Shown here in pieces: positions 59,935-64,000 of a stretch of DNA of 64,000 nucleotides. Position 1 is the stretch's first letter; the number at the start of each line of letters is the position of its first letter. Made by a program: the position numbers and the translations under genes. The notes below the pieces were generated by a model. The model did not search any database. It saw only the letters and a program-made list of their open reading frames with translations, and was not told the origin of the DNA. Origin of the DNA: Sipunculus nudus (taxonomy: Eukaryota; Annelida; Sipuncula; Golfingiida; Sipunculidae); the NCBI GenBank assembly GCA_026874595.1, contig CM049313.1, positions 45,600,659 to 45,664,658 of the forward strand, read 5' to 3'.

Positions 59935-60812
59935 GTATCCGCCAAAACAGAGTTTTACGGATACTATGTTTTCAGTTTGATGCCGCCACCGCTTAGGTTT
60001 CCGAAGAACTCATCCTTTACCACTGGGCAGAATTTTTTAAAATTCAGAATTATGATTGGGTCACGTGTGAACTGCTGTGCCTTCATTTTTGGTTGACCTC
60101 TGACCTTTCCTCTGCCCAGCATCCATTTGTGTGTCTGTTTCCACACATAAACCCACATATCTTGGGAACCGTTTGACCAATCACGCTTAAAATTTTTTGC
60201 ACAAATGTAGCCCTTGGATAGCTTGATAACATACACTAAAATGGTGGTGCCACCTGCAACATTTTTGCACAGAATCCATCTGTTCAACTACCTTTGGATA
60301 AAATCACTAATATCTTTGTATTGTTTGGACTTATCCACCTGAAATTTTGCATGTCTATACATCTTAGATAGATTTCTTGATTTTATGACAGGTGGTGCCA
60401 CCTACAATCAAGTTCAGGCTGCAGACATACAGGCTTATATCTCAAGACTGATTTGATATTTCCTATTGAATTTTTGCTTGTGTATAGATCTCACATAGCT
60501 TTTTAAATCATACACAAAATTAGTGGCAACACCTGCCACCAATTTGGCACAGTGTCCTTCTGTTTGTCTGCTGAAATCACTCATATACATGTAGTGGTTT
60601 GACATATCTGCCTTAAATTTTGCATATGTATTCAACTTGGATAGCTTTCTGGATTTTGTGGTAGGTGACGCCACCTACATACAAATTTCAGCTGCAGACA
60701 TCTATGCTAATATGCAACACACGTCACTCTTGCCACTCAATCCATGCCTCACTTCACCCGTCCGACTCTTATTTTGGTGTCTATACGTAGTAGCTTGGCG
60801 ACTACCCATTAT
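59935..60812 (+). mobile_element. Family D element, complete, four dyads (HINE-like)
   Basis: The 5' end GTATCCGCCAAAACAGAGT (59935-59953) folds with ACGGATAC (59957-59964). Dyads are at 60243, 60391, 60522 and 60664 (spacings 148, 131, 142), none exact; two have the central CG as TG. The 3' side has 'ccatgcctcacttcaccc', then GTAGTAGCTTGGCGACTAC (60787-60805) as the terminal hairpin. It is the most decayed of the four long copies. Confidence 0.7.
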
Positions 60813-63385
60813 CACATAATGCTTGTCCCTATAGCCAGTCAAGAGTATCACCAATGGTAAATGTTGCTATAGAAACCTTTCTTATTACAGTCATCACAAA
60901 ACTTATTGGCCACTCCAAATTCTCATATTTTGTCAGATGGTAGTTCCCAAGGAGCAGATCCAGGAATTTGTAGAGAGAGAAGGTAACTATTTATCCAAAG
61001 GGACTAATGGCCTAAAGGAAGATTACAACTCTTAAAAAGGGTGCAGCAGCCTTAAATTAAGGGGCCCAATCACCTTTAAAGCATGTTGAATTAACAAGAA
61101 AAATAGCTTCTTCCCTTTTGAATAAACTGGTACCTGCCAAAATATTACCCTGAAACATTTTGCATTGTCCTGTTAATGAGTGTTAAAATAAAATGGACTG
61201 GGTGGGTGATGAGTGTCAACATAAACACAGTGCGTGTACCCCCAGCCTAAACAAATGTCAAACAGTGGATGCTCGGAACCATTCGCCCAAAAAATGTAAT
61301 ACATGTTCCAGCTGGATAAAACATTGCAGGTTGTGGATTGCAATCAGACCCCTGGTCACATGGCCTTGTTATGGTAAAAAGACCAAGTGGACTGTTTACC
61401 AACATGCAGAACAATAACAAGCTGTTAAACAAAGGTATACGAGGTACTGACACTTTATGCTGGGATAGTTTTGCTTGGAAACTTTTGAATAAAGCAAAAC
61501 TGGAATGATAGTGTGATTTAAAGAATAGGCATGATATTGTTCCTAATTATGTCCCTTTAAATATTGGAAAACCCCTGCAATAAAGGTTATTTCTCACAGT
61601 AATAGGGGTTTGGCCTCAAATATTAAAAAAAAATACTTATTCAGGAGGAGGGGTTGAAATTATCTAGATCCTCATGTGGAACCACTATTGTTCTGAGGGT
61701 TGGCTATAGCGTCCATTCCACTTAGAAGGATGCAGTTTGCACCAAGTAGAATGTTTTCATATACAGAAGTAAACTTGTTTCTGTTAAAATCAAACTCAGC
61801 TATACTTGCTAAAATTGCAACTCTCCAGATAGCTTAGTTATATGTAATGATCCTTTAATAAAGGAAGAAGAATTCCTTAACCCTACTCAATGTCATGGTC
61901 AGCTGACCTAGAACCATTGAGCATTAGAATCAATCTGCCTTCAACTACAACCCTGATGGCATGCCAGCACTTGATACCACTTGAACAAATTAAGAATGTT
62001 ATCATGTGTCTGTTCATGGAGCAATATTGAGCTGGAATTGTAAAAAAATCTAAATTCCATTAAACCTGATGCTTGTTAGAGTAGCCTTATTTAATCAAGT
62101 TTGTTTGTTCAGACTGCTTGCATATTAAGTCTGACTGAACCATTGTAGAATATGCAGATGTTACACATACAAAGAACCAAGTATACAGTAAAAACTACCA
62201 GAAACCTGGCAACCATTGATGAGGAAGCCAAAGAAACTGTTTGAGGAGATGATCCGTTTGATTTTAAATTACACCATGGCTGTTGCTCCATGCACAGATC
62301 CCAATAGACAAAAACATCTCACCCTCAAGAAACCAGTTCAGCTTGATTAGGATGTAGCTGAGTTTTGAGTTTCTTTGTTTCATAAAACTAATATTATACT
62401 TTTAATCAAGGTTATATAACTTGTATTAGGGCATGACATGTATACTTGCCCACTTATTAGTGTATTTAGACACCCACCAGGGTCGTGATGTAGTAATGGA
62501 TGTTGTAGGCTGTTTCCCCTGGTGGATATTGATCTGTGACAGAAACAGATGTGGCTCAGATTGATTTGTATCCACCTGGCTGAAATAACCTGATCAAGGC
62601 CTTTTACTGGGCACTCTGTTATACCCAGCTTCTTGACCTCAGGGCCATGACTGTATTAGTTATAATCCTATTTATCTTGTAGCAAGTTCTCATCAGTAGT
62701 TTCATAAGATTATGCACTAAATCTTAAATAAAAAAATAATTATATAGAATATATGAAGTAATCTCAAATATTTCTGTGAAGTAAAACTGCATGTACATAT
62801 ATTTGAATGTTTTCATATTTTGAAGTATTTTGTAAAGTACCTTGATCAAACCCCTGCCAAGGAGTTTGTATCCTAAATTTGCTATTTGTCAGATTGATTG
62901 ATTGATTGCTGGATTAAGCAAAAACTACATATTCAAACTATGAGCAGTGGTGTAATCTACTTTGCACATTGTAAAATTTAAAAGATATATTTCCTTTTGT
63001 GGTATTACCATGTATCATGTCAACATGAGCTCAATATTCAGTTTGTTCTAGTTCATCATTTTACCACTTCTGAGGCAAATTATGGCCTGTTATCACATTT
63101 ACAGTAGCATTTAATGCAATCAGTGGATTAAAGATTGAAATAGCCATATAGCTATGGTGTTATTAGTTTTACATTTACATTTAGGTCCCTGAGTGCAGTG
63201 GAATGTCCATAATTATTTTAGCACCAAGTGCACCCAAATAATGCATGAAAACCCAAGTGTGGCTAGATTTAGACAATTTTTTTCAGGAAACAGTTTTCCT
63301 TAGCTGAGGCCTATAGCTAGTCAGTTTACATGCAGGGCTTTTAAACCCCTAAACGGTCATGGATTTAAAATTAAAAGTCAATGTA
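60813..63385. other. No supported gene
   Basis: A Cys-rich 74-codon frame at 61193-61417 is the only item considered; no domain or splice support was found. A CCACCAGGG/CCCTGGTGG inverted pair lies at 62474-62525. Confidence 0.5.
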
Positions 63386-63600
63386 CAGTGAAACTCCTAT
63401 TTGCCTACAACTCAGTAAGGCAGACAACTCACTTATGCGGACACTTAATTTCATTCCTTTCAAATTTGCCTCTATATTATGTTTAACATAAACTCAATAA
63501 AGTGGACAACTCACTATCCCGGACAACGAACAAGATTTCCCGTCCCACTTGCATATCCAGTACATATTTATGATCCTCTAAAGCGGACAGACATCGCAAA
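63386..63600 (+). mobile_element. Pogo/Tigger-like DNA transposon terminus
   Basis: After a TA dinucleotide (63384-63385) the sequence CAGTGAAACTCC begins, followed by repeated 'cggacaactcac' words. This is the usual left end of pogo-like Tc1/mariner elements in invertebrates. The opposite end and any transposase would lie beyond the window or are deleted. Confidence 0.6.
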
Positions 63601-64000
63601 TTCTATTTTTTTGTTCATAATCTGCCGGGAGATGGCTCTCTGTGGTTGTGACCTTGTATGACCTGTTTTGGTCAAAGCAAATTAGCCCGAGGACCAGCAT
63701 AATTTGGGGAACTATCATGATGTTACATGTGAATATACAGGTCAGATTGATGTTTATTTCTATAAATGTGTAGATATAACAATCATTACTTTATTAAAAT
63801 TGGCCAGTCAATCAGAAAAAAAACTAAGCTTTCAAACAGCTTTTCATTTGACAAGACCACCATCAAAGACTAGTTTGTGCATTACGATCGGCGCCCGACC
63901 CAGGGAGCCTTTACTGGTTATATCTAGTGCAACCATTCATGAATTATGCTTACTTAGAAGATAAAACATGGTACGTCAAAATGAAACTGCGGCCTAGATT
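63601..64000. other. Window end, no gene identified
   Basis: May be the interior of the pogo-like element. An 86-codon frame at 63704-63964 shows no DDE-type motif. Confidence 0.4.

Noticed and set aside
61193-61417. Cys-rich 74-codon frame
   Set aside because: Cysteine spacing fits no domain I know and there is no exon boundary evidence.

Overview
This is AT-rich invertebrate nuclear DNA with no intact protein-coding gene. Most of the sequence is intron or intergenic DNA built from nested, modular repeats. The repeat types point to a lophotrochozoan, most likely a bivalve mollusc: Helitron-like elements with tandem cores resembling bivalve 'pearl' elements, AGCTCAGCTGA-ended elements followed by (CGTC)n, repeats carrying TGACCTTGACCTT/AAGGTCA, and pogo-, piggyBac- and Harbinger-like ends. 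The species is not determinable from the sequence alone. No rRNA, tRNA, CRISPR or bacterial-type gene organisation was seen.

Layout. 1-2.6 kb: featureless. 2.65-6.9 kb: a mosaic in which a dyad-module repeat (family D) is interrupted by two head-to-head family-B elements, each with a 338-bp tandem core. 7.0-7.9 kb: a broken Ty3/gypsy pol (integrase) fragment. 9.08-9.44 kb: a MITE. 12.4-15.2 kb: D and A family pieces. 17.2-17.6 kb: a ~150-bp tandem repeat. 20.2-26.2 kb: an inverted pair of family-E copies, with a truncated D copy between them. 26.3-26.9 kb: a composite minisatellite. 27.8-31 kb: A and F families. 31.16-32.34 and 34.14-35.04 kb: two directly oriented D elements. 35.48 kb: an exon-like segment with a recursive-splice-type junction. 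39.7-40.1 kb: a 231-bp tandem duplication. 43.25-45.2 kb: D, F and A elements. 47.3-48.0 kb: a possible solo LTR. 49.6-49.9 kb: a second exon-like segment, on the minus strand. 52.1-58.0 kb: B and A elements, including a piggyBac-like MITE nested in a B copy. 59.9-60.8 kb: a fourth long D copy. 63.39 kb: a pogo-type terminus running towards the window edge.

Main observation. One 12-bp palindrome, GGTGGCGCCACC, recurs about 49 times (at least 11 exact) across otherwise different repeats (D, B, E, and weakly F and G). In family D it is spaced alternately 149 and 129 bp, giving a 278-bp higher-order unit whose copy number differs between elements. Families D and A/B share one end plan: a long hairpin at the 5' end, and near the 3' end an inverted copy of the 5' terminal sequence followed by a short palindrome. 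That is the architecture of non-autonomous Helentron/HINE rolling-circle elements, although no Rep/helicase gene is present in the window.
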